A DNA stretch of 37,260 nt from Deltaproteobacteria bacterium (GCA_016933215.1 JAFGBH010000094.1:1-37260), one strand, 5' to 3'; positions 8,098 to 16,937 are shown, numbered from the stretch's first letter. The notes: generated by a model not told the origin, from the letters alone. Translations and numbers: made by a program.

Positions 8098-8174
8098 TGG
8101 TGGGCCCTGTCGGGTTCGAACCGACGACCTACTGATTAAGAGTCAGTTGCTGCTACCAGCTGAGCTAAGGGCCC
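8098..8174 (-). tRNA. tRNA-Lys (anticodon CTT)
   Basis: Read on the minus strand, the 77-nt gene has a 7-bp acceptor stem (GGGCCCT with AGGGCCC), a D arm with AGCTGGTAG, an anticodon stem-loop ACTGA-CTCTTAA-TCAGT giving CTT, a 5-nt variable loop, a T arm GTCGG-TTCGAAC-CCGAC, and an encoded CCA (8100-8098). It lies 31 bp downstream of tRNA-Arg and probably shares its transcript, which ends at the 8051-8089 hairpin. Confidence 0.97.
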
Positions 8175-8205
8175 TTTATATCTTCCAAAAAACTGGCGTG
8201 TTGAC

Positions 8206-8282
8206 TGGTACGCCCGGTTGGATTCGAACCAACGACCAACAGATTCGAAGTCTGCGACTCTATCCAGCTGAGCTACGGGCGC
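8206..8282 (-). tRNA. tRNA-Arg (anticodon TCG)
   Basis: The 77-nt minus-strand gene has acceptor strands GCGCCCG and CGGGCGT (one G-U closing pair), D loop AGCTGGATA, anticodon stem-loop GCAGA-CTTCGAA-TCTGT (anticodon TCG), T arm GTTGG-TTCGAAT-CCAAC and an encoded CCA (8208-8206). It is the first gene of the two-tRNA unit. Confidence 0.97.
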
Positions 8283-8358
8283 TTATTTTTTGTTGCGTTA
8301 TCCCTATCAGAAAAGCGGCGGAGTTTCAAAAAATAAATGCCCCAAAAACAGGTTACCC

Positions 8359-8387
8359 TATTTATTCTTTTGAGACCTTTTCGTCAA
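8359..8387 (-). promoter_or_regulatory. Candidate sigma-70 promoter for the tRNA pair
   Basis: On the minus strand TTGACG (8387-8382) is followed after 17 bp by TAAATA (8364-8359). This is good at -35 and weak at -10. It lies after the stop of the ABC ATPase gene (8435) and about 75 bp before tRNA-Arg. A second, weaker pair (TTGAAA 8329-8324, 17 bp, TAGGGA 8306-8301) is nearer the tRNA. Either or both could be used. Confidence 0.35.
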
Positions 8388-8434
8388 GTATTTTTTTGGA
8401 AGATTTCGGACGGGGAAAAGTGAATATTTGCGAC

Positions 8435-9403
8435 TCAGTTGCTGAGGTGACAGGCCGCCAGATGACCGCCCCCCTTGTCGAGGAGTTCAGGCTCGATGGT
8501 GTCACAGATATCCATTCGAAAGGGGCATCGCGGGTGGAATGCACACCCCGATGGCGGATTGATCGGGCTCGGGATGTCACCCTTCAGGACAGTTTTCTCT
8601 CTTTTTACCGATGGGTTCGGGACCGGCACGGCCGCGAGGAGCGCCTTCGTATAGGGGTGATAGGGTGTTTTATAGAGCGATTTTCTGTCGGTCATCTCGA
8701 CGATTTTTCCGAGGTACATCACCGCTATTCTGTCGCTCATGTGTCCGACGACTCCGAGATCATGGCTGATGAAGAGGTAGGTGAGATCGAATTCGGCCTG
8801 CAGGTCTTTGAGGAGGTTCAGGATCTGGGCCTGGATTGAAACATCGAGGGCTGAGACGGGTTCATCGGCGATGACGAGACTCGGATTGAGGGCAAGGGCC
8901 CGTGCGATGCCGATACGCTGCCGCTGACCGCCGCTGAATTCGTGGGGGTAACGACCCAGTTGCTCCCTGTTCAGACCCACGACTTCCATCAGTTTCGCGA
9001 CACGTTCCTCCCGTTCTTTTCCCTTCAAAATATTATGGATGCCGAGAGACTCTCCCACGATAGCGCCGGCGCTCATTCGGGGATTGAGCGACGAGTAAGG
9101 GTCCTGAAATATGAGCTGAACGTTCCTCCTGAAGTTCTTCAATTGTTCCCCCCCGTAGAGGAGAACATTCTCGTCATTGAAGAGGATTGCTCCCGATGTC
9201 GGCTCTTCGAGACGCGATACGATTCTTCCCAGGGTTGTCTTTCCGCATCCGCTCTCTCCCACGAGCCCCAGGGTCTCACCTTTAAAAATCTGCAGGTCCA
9301 CGCCGTCGATGGCCTTCACCACGCTTCTCCTTCCCGAGAGAAATCCGCTCCGGATGATGAAGTATTTTTTTAATCCCCTGATATCTAACAGCAGGTCGTT
9401 CAT
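8435..9403 (-). CDS. Oligo/dipeptide ABC transporter ATP-binding protein, OppF/DppF type
   Basis: One of two ATPases that power peptide import through an inner-membrane ABC permease. The 322-residue product has Walker [10 protein letters not shown] (about 53-61), the ABC signature SGGQRQR (about 157), Walker B LVIADEP, and the C-terminal oligopeptide-transporter tail with GCAFHPRCP and further cysteines (family pattern GCxFxxRCPxxxxxC). Gene order and the tail point to the OppF/DppF member of the pair. Its ATG lies 7 bp after the stop of the OppD/DppD-type gene. No permease or substrate-binding protein gene is present in the window, so the transporter core must be encoded elsewhere. Confidence 0.93.
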   Translation of the reverse strand: MNDLLLDIRGLKKYFIIRSGFLSGRRSVVKAIDGVDLQIFKGETLGLVGESGCGKTTLGRIVSRLEEPTSGAILFNDENVLLYGGEQLKNFRRNVQLIFQDPYSSLNPRMSAGAIVGESLGIHNILKGKEREERVAKLMEVVGLNREQLGRYPHEFSGGQRQRIGIARALALNPSLVIADEPVSALDVSIQAQILNLLKDLQAEFDLTYLFISHDLGVVGHMSDRIAVMYLGKIVEMTDRKSLYKTPYHPYTKALLAAVPVPNPSVKREKTVLKGDIPSPINPPSGCAFHPRCPFRMDICDTIEPELLDKGGGHLAACHLSN

Positions 9404-9410
9404 TCTATCA

Positions 9411-10388
9411 CTATTCCTGTTTCCAGCATCGTACCTGATGGCCGGGAACTTTCTCCTTCAGTTCCGGTTCCCGCTTTCGGCATATTTCCATGACGGAGGG
9501 GCACCGCTCCTGGAAACTGCACCCTTCGGGCAGGCTGTAGAGATTGGGCACCGTACCGGGAATGACAGTGAGGCGTTTCTCCTTATCGTCGGGTATCTCG
9601 CCGATATTCGGCGTCGATTCCATAAGCCCTTCCGTGTAGGGATGGAGGGGGTTCGAAAAGAGGTCGCTGACGCCGCAGTATTCCACCACTTTACCCGCAT
9701 ACATGACCGCCGCATACTGGGCAGCCTCGGCGATGACGCCGAGATCGTGGGTGATGAGAATGACCGACGTTCCCACTTTCTCCTTCATCGCGTTGATAAG
9801 GTCGATAATCTGGGCCTGAATGGTGACGTCGAGGGCGGTGGTGGGTTCGTCGGCGAGCATGAGCCTCGGATTGCAGGAAAGTGCCATGGCGATCATGACA
9901 CGCTGCCGCATTCCCCCGCTCATCTGGTGGGGGTAATTCTTCAGTCGTTCCTTTGCCGAGGGCATGCCGACAAGCTGCAGCATTTCGAGTGCGCGCTCCA
10001 GAGAATCCTTTTTTGAGAGCCCCTGGTGAAGCCCTATCGCCTCGGCAACCTGATCGCCAATCTTGAGAACGGGATTGAGCGAATTCATCGGTTCCTGGAA
10101 TATCATCGATATTTCCCGGCCCCGAAGTTTTCTCATTTCTTCCTTATCGAGGCTCAGGAGGTCAATGCCGTCGAACATGATAGTTCCCGAGACGATCCTG
10201 CCCGGGGGCTCCGGTATCAGTCTCATGACGGAAAGGGCAAGAACGGTCTTTCCGCAGCCGGATTCGCCGACGATTCCGAGGGTGTCGCCCCGATTGACCT
10301 CGACCGAGACACCGTCGACGGCCTTCACGGTGCCGTTTCTCGTCTCGAAGTGGGTCTTGAGATCCCTTACCTGAAGAATGTTATGCAT
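9411..10388 (-). CDS. Oligo/dipeptide ABC transporter ATP-binding protein, OppD/DppD type
   Basis: The partner ATPase, 325 residues. Visible motifs are Walker A GESGCGKT (about 38-45), the signature [14 protein letters not shown], Walker [15 protein letters not shown], and the C-terminal [15 protein letters not shown] cysteine motif typical of OppD/DppD. The ATG overlaps the end of the aminopeptidase gene by 8 bp, indicating translational coupling. Together with the downstream ATPase and the upstream aminopeptidase it suggests coordinated uptake and breakdown of peptides. The ligand class (di- or oligopeptide, or nickel) cannot be told from these subunits alone. Confidence 0.93.
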   Translation of the reverse strand: MHNILQVRDLKTHFETRNGTVKAVDGVSVEVNRGDTLGIVGESGCGKTVLALSVMRLIPEPPGRIVSGTIMFDGIDLLSLDKEEMRKLRGREISMIFQEPMNSLNPVLKIGDQVAEAIGLHQGLSKKDSLERALEMLQLVGMPSAKERLKNYPHQMSGGMRQRVMIAMALSCNPRLMLADEPTTALDVTIQAQIIDLINAMKEKVGTSVILITHDLGVIAEAAQYAAVMYAGKVVEYCGVSDLFSNPLHPYTEGLMESTPNIGEIPDDKEKRLTVIPGTVPNLYSLPEGCSFQERCPSVMEICRKREPELKEKVPGHQVRCWKQE

Positions 10389-11892
10389 CTGCTTTGCCGG
10401 CCCGGTTTCTCAGGAACTGAACGAGAAGCCGTACACCGACTCCCGATGCGCCCTTCGGAATGTAGGGTTTTTCTTTAGCGAGGAGGGCGGGTCCGGCGAT
10501 GTCGAGATGTACCCAGGGATAGTCACCGACGAATTTCTCGAGAAACAATCCTGCCGTTATCGTACCGGCGGCGCGCCCGCCCACGTTCTGGACATCTGCC
10601 ACGTCGCTTTTCAGCATTTCATCGTAGTCCTGCCAGAGGGGAAGCTCCCATACATAGTCGCCCGTCATATCGGCGGCCTCCTTTACCATCCCCTTCAGTG
10701 TATCGTCCGTACCCAGCATTCCGATAAGATGGTCGCCCAGTGCGATAATGCATGCGCCGGTCAGTGTGGCAAGATCGATGATCGCCTCCGGTTTGTACCT
10801 GCCGGCATAAGAGAGGGCATCGGCAAGTATCAGCCTCCCTTCGGCGTCGGTGTTTTTTACCTCGATCGTGGTGCCCGAGAGTGATTTCAGGATATCGCCC
10901 GGTTTGTAGGCCTTTCCGCCGGGGAGATTTTCCGTTGCGGGGACGATTCCCACGACATTGAGAGGGATTGTAAGATCCGCAAGCGCCTGCATCGCCCCGA
11001 TGACGGCGGCTCCGCCCGCCATGTCACTCTTCATTTCGTCCATATTTGCCGAGGGTTTGATGCTGATACCCCCGCTGTCGAAGGTGATGCCCTTTCCCAC
11101 GAAGATGATCGGTTTTTCTGCCTTTCTGCCGCCTGCGTAGTTCATTATGATGAATTTGGCAGGTTCGGCGCTTCCGCGTGCGACACCGAGAAGGGCATTC
11201 ATGCCGAGCCTCTTCATCTGTCTCTCGTCAAAGACCTTGATGTCGATGGGTCGTGTCTCGGCCATTTTCCTGGCACGGTTGGCGATAATCGTGGGGGTCA
11301 TTTCATTGGCGGGTGCCGAGACGAGGTCTCTCGCGAGATAGACGGCAGCAGAGATTGTCTCGGCCCTCTTTGCGGCAGCCTTTGAGGTCTTAGCCGCTTT
11401 CGGGTTTTCAGCAATCAGGGTAAATTCCCTGACCTCCGGGGTCTTGTCGGCCGCTTTCGTCTTATAGGGGGTGAATCGGTAAAGTCCGAGGAGGACGCCT
11501 TCAACAGCAGATTCTGCCATATTGTCCTCTTTAAGGTCGAGAGTGCCGAAATCGAGGGAGGCGGCAAAATTCTTCAGGTGCAGATCTCTCACCTTCTGCG
11601 CTGCTTTGGAGAAGACACCCCGCAGTGTTTCGAGATCGAAGTCTTTCCTTTTGCCCATTCCGATAAAGACGATGCGTTTACTCTTGATGAATGTATCCGT
11701 GTATAAAACCGAGGTTTGGAAAAGCTTTCCCTCAAAGTCTCCGTCTTTGAGCAACCTGCTTAAAAGCCCGCCGCATCGTTTATCCAGAACTTCGGCGTCG
11801 CCCGTCAGCTTTTTTTCGTCTTCAAAGTGGCCGGCAATGACCGCCTCGCAGTCATAATCTGCCAGATTTCCCTTCTTTACCGAAACCTTCAT
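10381..11892 (-). CDS. pepA: Leucyl aminopeptidase (M17 family, PepA type)
   Basis: Cytoplasmic, two-metal, hexameric aminopeptidase that removes N-terminal residues from peptides. The 503-residue product has the variable N-terminal domain (1-165) and the catalytic C-terminal domain with the metal-binding block VGKGITFDSGGISIKPS and the M17 signature NTDAEGRLILADAL. The length is as usual for PepA (about 500). AGGAGGG lies 6 nt before the ATG. It follows the M48 protease gene by 45 bp and overlaps the OppD-type ATPase gene by 8 bp, so the four genes are probably one peptide-handling operon. In E. coli PepA is also a DNA-binding protein, and nothing here tests that. Confidence 0.95.
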   Translation of the reverse strand: MKVSVKKGNLADYDCEAVIAGHFEDEKKLTGDAEVLDKRCGGLLSRLLKDGDFEGKLFQTSVLYTDTFIKSKRIVFIGMGKRKDFDLETLRGVFSKAAQKVRDLHLKNFAASLDFGTLDLKEDNMAESAVEGVLLGLYRFTPYKTKAADKTPEVREFTLIAENPKAAKTSKAAAKRAETISAAVYLARDLVSAPANEMTPTIIANRARKMAETRPIDIKVFDERQMKRLGMNALLGVARGSAEPAKFIIMNYAGGRKAEKPIIFVGKGITFDSGGISIKPSANMDEMKSDMAGGAAVIGAMQALADLTIPLNVVGIVPATENLPGGKAYKPGDILKSLSGTTIEVKNTDAEGRLILADALSYAGRYKPEAIIDLATLTGACIIALGDHLIGMLGTDDTLKGMVKEAADMTGDYVWELPLWQDYDEMLKSDVADVQNVGGRAAGTITAGLFLEKFVGDYPWVHLDIAGPALLAKEKPYIPKGASGVGVRLLVQFLRNRAGKADA

Positions 11893-11937
11893 TGCTACCC
11901 TCCTTGCTAATCGTTAGGATACCGTTTTTGCGACTTA

Positions 11938-13332
11938 TTATTTCATCGAATCGATTTCCTTCTGTATTTCTGATCCCCTTGTGCTTTCCGGTGCTATATA
12001 TTTCAATGCCTCCTTGAAGTGGAAAAGGGCGCTTTTCGGCTTTCCTCTTTTCTTGAAGTAGATGCCGAAGTTGTAGTGTGACTCTCCCTGATTGTTGATC
12101 TTTCCCTCTATCATGGCCAGATTGTAATAGATGTCGGTATTATCGGGATTCCCTTTCCGGAACTTTTCATAGAGCTCCAGTGCAGAGCGATAATTCCCCG
12201 CGGCATCGTAGGCTCTTCCGAGAAAGAATATAGTGCCTTCGTCGTCTTCGTCGATACAATAGGCCCTCTGGAGCGCATCGATTGCATCCCCTGTGCTGCC
12301 GAGGTTAAAATACTGTATCCCCATATCACGGAGTATGTCGGCATCGTCAGGTGCGAGCAGGAGGGCCTTCTTAAAGTTCCTGAAGGAATCCTCCGTTCTT
12401 CCCATATCTCCGTAAACGACGGCACATCCATAGAGGCCTTCGATATCGTCGGGTTTGTCCTTCAGCCTGTTTTCGAAATATTTCAGTTTCGATTCGGGGT
12501 TTGTCTCGCCGAGGATGAGTGACGTTTTTATCCGCTCGTACTTTTCGGTAATATCCTCTTTCCCCCTCTTTTTGTATGTTGTCTGCAGCAGTCCATCGAG
12601 GTATGCGATCCTCTCACCGGTGCCCGGGTGTGTCAGAAAGTACGAGGGAATCGAGTTGGAGTAGTACTCATATTGTCTCATGATCTTGAGGAAGTCGAGC
12701 ATTCCCTTCCCGTCGTATCCCGCCTTCACGAGGTATGACATGCCCATCCGGTCTGCCTCTTCTTCATGTTCCCTCGTGTATTTCAGGTTCATGCTTGCTG
12801 CCGCCGCAATGGAGAAGGTCGTCACGGCGGCCGTCGTTTCGTCACCTCCTCCGATGAAGGCCCCCGCCAAAATGGCCGCCATGGTGGCGATCCCCACTTT
12901 TTTTGATCTTTCCAGGATTTTGGCGATATGTCTGCACTTTACATGGGCAATCTCATGAGCGAGTACGCCGGCGAGTTGAGCCTCGTTCTCCGATATCCTT
13001 ATAAGGCCGCTGTAGACATAGACGTAGCCGCCGGGTGTGGCGAATGCGTTGATCCCGGGGTTTTTAATGACGGTGAAGGTAAAGGAGAAGGGAGATGGTT
13101 TCCCCTGGGAGAGCATGCTCTGCCCGATTGCGTTGAAATAGTCGTTGATTATCCGGTCATTCAGGAAGACACCCTTACGTTCAAGCTTTTCATAAAATTC
13201 CTTTCCGAGCTTTTTCTCGTCTTCGACGGTGAGGGCGGAGGCGGAAAATGTGCTACAGAAAGTGAGACACATGAAGATGCCAAAAACGAAGAGTATCTTC
13301 TTGATTTTCTTGTTATTAGTGTTTGCTCTCAT
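11938..13332 (-). CDS. M48-family zinc metalloprotease with C-terminal TPR repeats (BepA/YfgC-like)
   Basis: A 464-residue exported protease. It has a signal peptide at about 1-33 (hydrophobic stretch ILFVFGIFMCLTF, cleavage near SASA-LT), the zinc motif HEIAH at 126-130 (in GVLAHEIAHVKCRH), a second zinc-ligand helix EHEEEADRMG (188-197), a glycine-rich loop, and at least three or four TPR units from about 290 to the end. BepA-type proteins act in the periplasm in outer-membrane protein quality control, and the architecture fits that. The start at 13332 (MRANTNNKK) is preferred because the frame upstream (to 13479) is an unlikely leader that runs through a repeat element. No strong ribosome-binding site is seen at 13332. 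Confidence 0.9.
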   Translation of the reverse strand: MRANTNNKKIKKILFVFGIFMCLTFCSTFSASALTVEDEKKLGKEFYEKLERKGVFLNDRIINDYFNAIGQSMLSQGKPSPFSFTFTVIKNPGINAFATPGGYVYVYSGLIRISENEAQLAGVLAHEIAHVKCRHIAKILERSKKVGIATMAAILAGAFIGGGDETTAAVTTFSIAAAASMNLKYTREHEEEADRMGMSYLVKAGYDGKGMLDFLKIMRQYEYYSNSIPSYFLTHPGTGERIAYLDGLLQTTYKKRGKEDITEKYERIKTSLILGETNPESKLKYFENRLKDKPDDIEGLYGCAVVYGDMGRTEDSFRNFKKALLLAPDDADILRDMGIQYFNLGSTGDAIDALQRAYCIDEDDEGTIFFLGRAYDAAGNYRSALELYEKFRKGNPDNTDIYYNLAMIEGKINNQGESHYNFGIYFKKRGKPKSALFHFKEALKYIAPESTRGSEIQKEIDSMK

Positions 13333-13408
13333 AATTACCGTGGCAATGTAGCCTTTTTTGAGGGTTTTATCAAGATTAGTTTGCGAAGGGATTTTCTCTA
13401 TGATATAG

Positions 13409-13446
13409 AGCACATTCCCCGCAATGTTGTGGGGAGCTTCAATCAT
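13409..13446 (+). repeat. Single short REP-like palindrome
   Basis: CCCCGCAA (13417-13424) pairs with TTGTGGGG (13427-13434), flanked by CATT on the left and AGCTTCA on the right. The left CATTCCCCGC and right GGGGAGCTTCA match the palindrome at 4702-4759. It occupies the divergent gap between the M48 protease gene and the DUF2889 gene. Confidence 0.65.
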
Positions 13447-13461
13447 GCATAGCGAACCCAT

Positions 13462-14016
13462 ATGAAAACACATATTCATAAACGAAATATATCCGTTGAT
13501 ACCTTCGAGACAGGGGACGGCACCATCATGGTGGAAGGAAAACTGAGGGATGACCGTTTGTTCCCTTCATTTGTTTTTTCGTCGGGCAAATCCATGGAAC
13601 CGGGGGCTATCCACGATATAATAGTGAGACTGACAATCTCGCTGCCGCGTCTCCTGATAGAAAAGGCCGAAGCCGATATGCGTCATGTGCCGAGTAATAT
13701 CTGCCGTGAACTGGTTGACTCTGTCGAAAGGCTGGTTGGCCTTGAAATCAAACACGGTTTCACGCAAAATGTCATCGATAGCATGGGGGGCATACGGGGG
13801 TGCATTCATATGAATAATCTTATCCTCGCCATGGGATCTGCAGCGGTCCAGGGACAATGGGCCTACTACAGCAGAAAAAGAGAGGATTCCGCTATAAAGA
13901 TGCCGGAGTTTGATCCCTCGCTGGTGGTCAACAGCTGCTGGCTCTGGCGAGAGGATGGGGATAATATCAAAAGAATGATGGAGATTCTAAAGAAAAAAGA
14001 AATTAACGAGGGATAA
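13462..14016 (+). CDS. DUF2889-family protein
   Basis: The 184-residue protein shows the DUF2889 pattern: an early 'GTIMVEGKLRDDR' block, then GAIHDIIVRLTIS, a cysteine in SNICREL, LVGLEIKHGF, and the strongly conserved GGIRGCIHMNNLI with Cys and His. The family's function is unknown to me. The conserved His/Cys residues (HD at 51-52, C in SNIC, GC.H near 110-113) suggest a metal or catalytic site. No signal peptide or membrane segment is visible, so it is probably cytoplasmic. The ribosome-binding site is not obvious, so the start is moderately secure. It is divergent from the M48 protease gene, with a REP-like palindrome in the gap. Confidence 0.8.
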   Translation: MKTHIHKRNISVDTFETGDGTIMVEGKLRDDRLFPSFVFSSGKSMEPGAIHDIIVRLTISLPRLLIEKAEADMRHVPSNICRELVDSVERLVGLEIKHGFTQNVIDSMGGIRGCIHMNNLILAMGSAAVQGQWAYYSRKREDSAIKMPEFDPSLVVNSCWLWREDGDNIKRMMEILKKKEINEG

Positions 14017-14087
14017 GGGTGATTCGGACTTTCGGAAAAAATCGTCGGTCCTGGATCTGAATGTGATACTATACCCTGTATATATAC

Positions 14088-14114
14088 CTTCCCTGTGGGA
14101 AGAACATGTTTTTT
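14088..14114 (+). terminator. Weak candidate terminator after the DUF2889 gene
   Basis: A 6-bp stem (CTTCCC 14088-14093 with GGGAAG 14097-14102, loop TGT), then AACATG and six Ts (14109-14114). The stem is short and the T-run is 6 nt away, so this is only suggestive. Confidence 0.3.
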
Positions 14115-14252
14115 CTTCATGAAGTAGCGCTATCCTGAGTCGCTTCCGGTCCTGCAAGTATTCTTTTTAAAATCCTTCAGGTAGCTGATTGTTTCGATAC
14201 ATTCAGGACATTTCCTGTGCAATATTGATCGATGGAGCAACGCGGTTTTCAT

Positions 14253-14936
14253 ATGAAAGAAAGACTGATCATAACGGTTGACGGTCCCGCCGGTGTGGGG
14301 AAGAGTTCGGTAAGCAAGGCGCTCTCAAAGAGAAGTTCCTGTGTCTACCTTGACACGGGCGCCCTTTACAGGGCAGTCGCTCTCGGGGTTGCGGAATCGG
14401 GAATATCTCCCGATAACAGGGAGGCGGTTTCGAAATTCTGTGAGAATATCGACATAACGCTCCGCCTCGCAAACGGGGAAATGAAAATTCTGGCAGGCGG
14501 AGACGATATTACGGGCAGACTGAGGACCGAAAAGATAAGCATTCTGGCCTCGACGGTATCGGCGATTCCCGCTGTCAGAGCCGCGCTCCTTCCGATACAA
14601 CGGAAGGCGGCACTCTCCGGAGGAGTGGTTGCCGAGGGAAGGGACATGGGAACAGTGGTGTTTCCCGATGCAGATGTTAAGTTTTTTATCAAGGCTGACA
14701 TCCACGAACGGGCGAAGCGTCGATACCTGCAACTCAAAAGGAGAGGTGTGGCGGCAGACTTTGAAGAGATAAAAAGCGGCATCGTGGTCAGGGACCGGCA
14801 GGATATGAAACGAAACGTCTCGCCGCTCCGACCTGCCGAAGATGCCTATATTCTCGATACGACGAATATGAAAATGACGGAAGTCGTCGATAAAATGATA
14901 GGTGTGATACGGGAAAAAACAGGGGCGGGCATTTAG
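14253..14936 (+). CDS. cmk: Cytidylate kinase
   Basis: Phosphorylates CMP/dCMP with ATP in pyrimidine nucleotide recycling. From ATG 14253 the product is 227 residues, the usual length. It shows the P-loop GPAGVGKSS (about 11-19), the nucleoside-binding LDTGALYRAVAL, AEGRDMGTVVFPDADVKFF and the terminal catalytic-domain block DRQDMKRNVSPLRPA, all classical Cmk. An in-frame ATG at 14232 would add seven residues; neither start has a good ribosome-binding site, so the choice rests on the family N-terminus (MKERLIITVDGPAG). The order cmk-rpsA is a long-conserved arrangement in proteobacteria. Confidence 0.95.
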   Translation: MKERLIITVDGPAGVGKSSVSKALSKRSSCVYLDTGALYRAVALGVAESGISPDNREAVSKFCENIDITLRLANGEMKILAGGDDITGRLRTEKISILASTVSAIPAVRAALLPIQRKAALSGGVVAEGRDMGTVVFPDADVKFFIKADIHERAKRRYLQLKRRGVAADFEEIKSGIVVRDRQDMKRNVSPLRPAEDAYILDTTNMKMTEVVDKMIGVIREKTGAGI

Positions 14937-15074
14937 AAAATGTATCGTAACGTCTTTGTAAGTATTGAAAAATAAAGAATTTGGGATTTCTATTCGCTTG
15001 ATATTTTATTATCAGTATGTTAGGAAACTCGGATTCGGTTGTATTTTAGAATAATGTCAGGGGGTATTAGTTTA

Positions 15075-16814
15075 ATGGTTAACGAAGACAACTTAATAAC
15101 TGAACAGGAAGAACAGAAAGAGAACGAAAGCGAGGAGATTAAAAGTCAGGAAAAAGAACAGGAAGATAATTTAAGCTTTGTTGAACTCTACGAAAAGAGC
15201 GTGCAGGACGTTTCCACGGGAAAAATAGTTACAGGCAAAATAGTTCAGATGAGTGAAGATCTTGTCATGGTTGACGTGGGCTATAAGACCGAGGGACGCT
15301 TAAATATAAATGAGTTCAAGGACGAAAACGGAGACATCACTGTTTCGGTTGGTGACGAAATAGATGTCCTCGTGGACAGGAAAAGGGAAGACGACCTCAT
15401 CCTGTCGAGAGAAAAGGCCGTCAAGGTAAAGATATGGGACGATGTGATTCATGCCCACGATAGTGGCGGTACGGTACAGGGTACGGTTCTGAAAAGGGTA
15501 AAAGGCGGGCTTTCCGTTGATATCGGCTTTATAGCATTTCTCCCCGGATCTCAGGTTGATGTCCACCCCGTCAAGGATCTCGACAGGTATGTCGGTCAGA
15601 CCCTCGATTTTGATGTCCTCAAATACGACAGAAAGAGAAGCAATGTCGTTCTCTCGAGAAAATCAATACTGGAACGCGAGCAGACAGATAAAAAGAAAAA
15701 GACCCTTGAGACCCTCGAAGTGGGTAAGGTTGTAGAGGGCGTTGTCAAAAATATAACCGATTATGGTATCTTTATTGACCTGGGCGGAATAGACGGGCTT
15801 TTGCATATTACGGACATGTCCTGGGGAAGGATACGGCACCCATCGGAGAGCTTTTCCAGAGACGATAAGATAACGGTGAAGGTCCTGAGTTTTGACAGAG
15901 AAAAGGAAAGGGTTTCTCTGGGACTCAAGCAGCTCACCGAAAATCCCTGGGATAATATCGACGAGCGGTATGCGATCAATGAAATAGTGGAGGGTAAGAC
16001 GGTCAGCCTTACCGACTACGGTGCATTTGTGGAGCTGGAGCCGGGGGTGGAGGGACTTATCCATGTCTCGGAGATGTTCTGGACGAAGAAGATGAGACAT
16101 CCTTCCAAGATCCTGTCTGTCGGTGATTCCGTCAAGGTTATGGTACTCGACGTCAATCCCGAGAGCAAGAGAGTTTCCCTGGGCCTCAAGCAGACGATGG
16201 AGAATCCCTGGATTGCCCTGAAGGAGAGTTATCCTGCGGGAACCGTTATCATGGGCAAGATCAGAAATGTTACCGACTTCGGAATCTTTATCGGAATTGA
16301 AGATGATATCGACGGTCTCATTCATGTATCTGATATATCCTGGAGAAAACGGATAAAGCATCCCTCGGAATTTTATAAGAAGGGTCAGGAGATCGAGGCC
16401 GTTGTCCTGAATGTAGATGTGGAGAATGAGAAGTTTTCTCTCGGTATAAAACAGCTTGAGAAGAATCCCTGGGAAGAGCTCAGGGAAAAGTTCGGCATCG
16501 GTGCGGTCATCTCCGGCAAGGTTACCAATGTGACTGATTTTGGAGTCTTTGTTGAGATAGAAGAGGGGATAGAGGGGCTTGTTCACATATCGGAGATAAG
16601 CCACGAGCGGGTTAAATCGGCCAAGGAAATCTATTCCGTGGGTGATACCGTATCGGCGGCCATAAAGAATATTGATGTTGACAGTCAGAAGGTGGGGCTC
16701 AGCATCAAAGATTGTGAAGCCGCATCGGATGCATCGTCACAAAATCAGTATGTAAATAACAAGGAAAAGGTAGTTTCTAATCTCGGAGAGATTCTGTCCG
16801 GCATAAAAGTTTAG
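15075..16814 (+). CDS. rpsA: 30S ribosomal protein S1
   Basis: Binds mRNA leaders and delivers them to the 30S subunit. The 579-residue product contains six S1/OB-fold units. The first two are diverged (VTGKIVQMSEDLVMVDVGYK and GTVLKRVKGGLSVDIGF). Four close copies follow, each with the pattern G.v..itdyGiFi.l....GLlHisdmsW, beginning at about 195, 280, 367 and 454. The N-terminal 30 residues are highly acidic. ATG 15075 is preferred over upstream in-frame ATGs at 15054 and 15039 because CAGGGGG lies 11 nt ahead of it. The AT-rich 138-bp leader may hold a promoter and, by analogy with other S1 genes, autoregulation, but no motif is clear. The stop is followed by the 16826 repeat unit. Confidence 0.96.
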   Translation: MVNEDNLITEQEEQKENESEEIKSQEKEQEDNLSFVELYEKSVQDVSTGKIVTGKIVQMSEDLVMVDVGYKTEGRLNINEFKDENGDITVSVGDEIDVLVDRKREDDLILSREKAVKVKIWDDVIHAHDSGGTVQGTVLKRVKGGLSVDIGFIAFLPGSQVDVHPVKDLDRYVGQTLDFDVLKYDRKRSNVVLSRKSILEREQTDKKKKTLETLEVGKVVEGVVKNITDYGIFIDLGGIDGLLHITDMSWGRIRHPSESFSRDDKITVKVLSFDREKERVSLGLKQLTENPWDNIDERYAINEIVEGKTVSLTDYGAFVELEPGVEGLIHVSEMFWTKKMRHPSKILSVGDSVKVMVLDVNPESKRVSLGLKQTMENPWIALKESYPAGTVIMGKIRNVTDFGIFIGIEDDIDGLIHVSDISWRKRIKHPSEFYKKGQEIEAVVLNVDVENEKFSLGIKQLEKNPWEELREKFGIGAVISGKVTNVTDFGVFVEIEEGIEGLVHISEISHERVKSAKEIYSVGDTVSAAIKNIDVDSQKVGLSIKDCEAASDASSQNQYVNNKEKVVSNLGEILSGIKV

Positions 16815-16825
16815 TGTACTTTCCT

Positions 16826-16887
16826 TGACCGGGAGCGCACTCGCAAGCCCCGCCTCGTAGGCGGGGTCAAGGGGCGCACTATAATTA
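16826..16887 (+). repeat. GC-rich dispersed repeat, part 1 (second copy)
   Basis: The near-identical partner of 4614-4670. It starts TGACCGGG, has an inner perfect hairpin CCCCGCC-TCGTA-GGCGGGG (16848-16866), and also allows an alternative outer pairing of CCTTGACC (16823-16830) with GGTCAAGG (16864-16871). It directly follows rpsA and could act as a transcript-end or processing structure, although no T-run follows. Confidence 0.75.
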
Positions 16888-16892
16888 AGCTA

Positions 16893-16936
16893 TTCATTAC
16901 CGGGAAGCCCCGCCCTGTGGGCGGGGAGCTTCACAA
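16893..16936 (+). repeat. REP-like palindrome, part 2 (second copy), carrying the sppA ribosome-binding site
   Basis: AAGCCCCGCCC and GGGCGGGGAGCTT face each other around a 3-nt TGT loop, and the element ends GGGGAGCTTCA like the copy at 4702-4759. GGGGAG at 16923-16928 lies 9 nt upstream of the sppA ATG (16938) and is the only plausible Shine-Dalgarno sequence, so it sits inside the hairpin arm. Confidence 0.72.
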
Positions 16937-16937
16937 C

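Noticed and set aside
8147-8839. Plus-strand 230-codon frame beginning with residues TGTPGWIRTNDQ...LYPAELRA
   Set aside because: The first part is the antisense of the two tRNA genes, a well-known false protein pattern. The rest is antisense to the OppF/DppF-type gene.
13333-13479. N-terminal extension of the M48 protease frame to 13479
   Set aside because: It would translate a REP-like palindrome and place 49 residues before an otherwise normal signal peptide.
14232-14252. Upstream ATG for cmk
   Set aside because: It adds seven residues not expected in the family and has no ribosome-binding site. Kept only as an alternative.
15663-16604. Minus-strand 313-codon frame inside rpsA
   Set aside because: Its internal repetition is merely the mirror of the S1 domain repeats.
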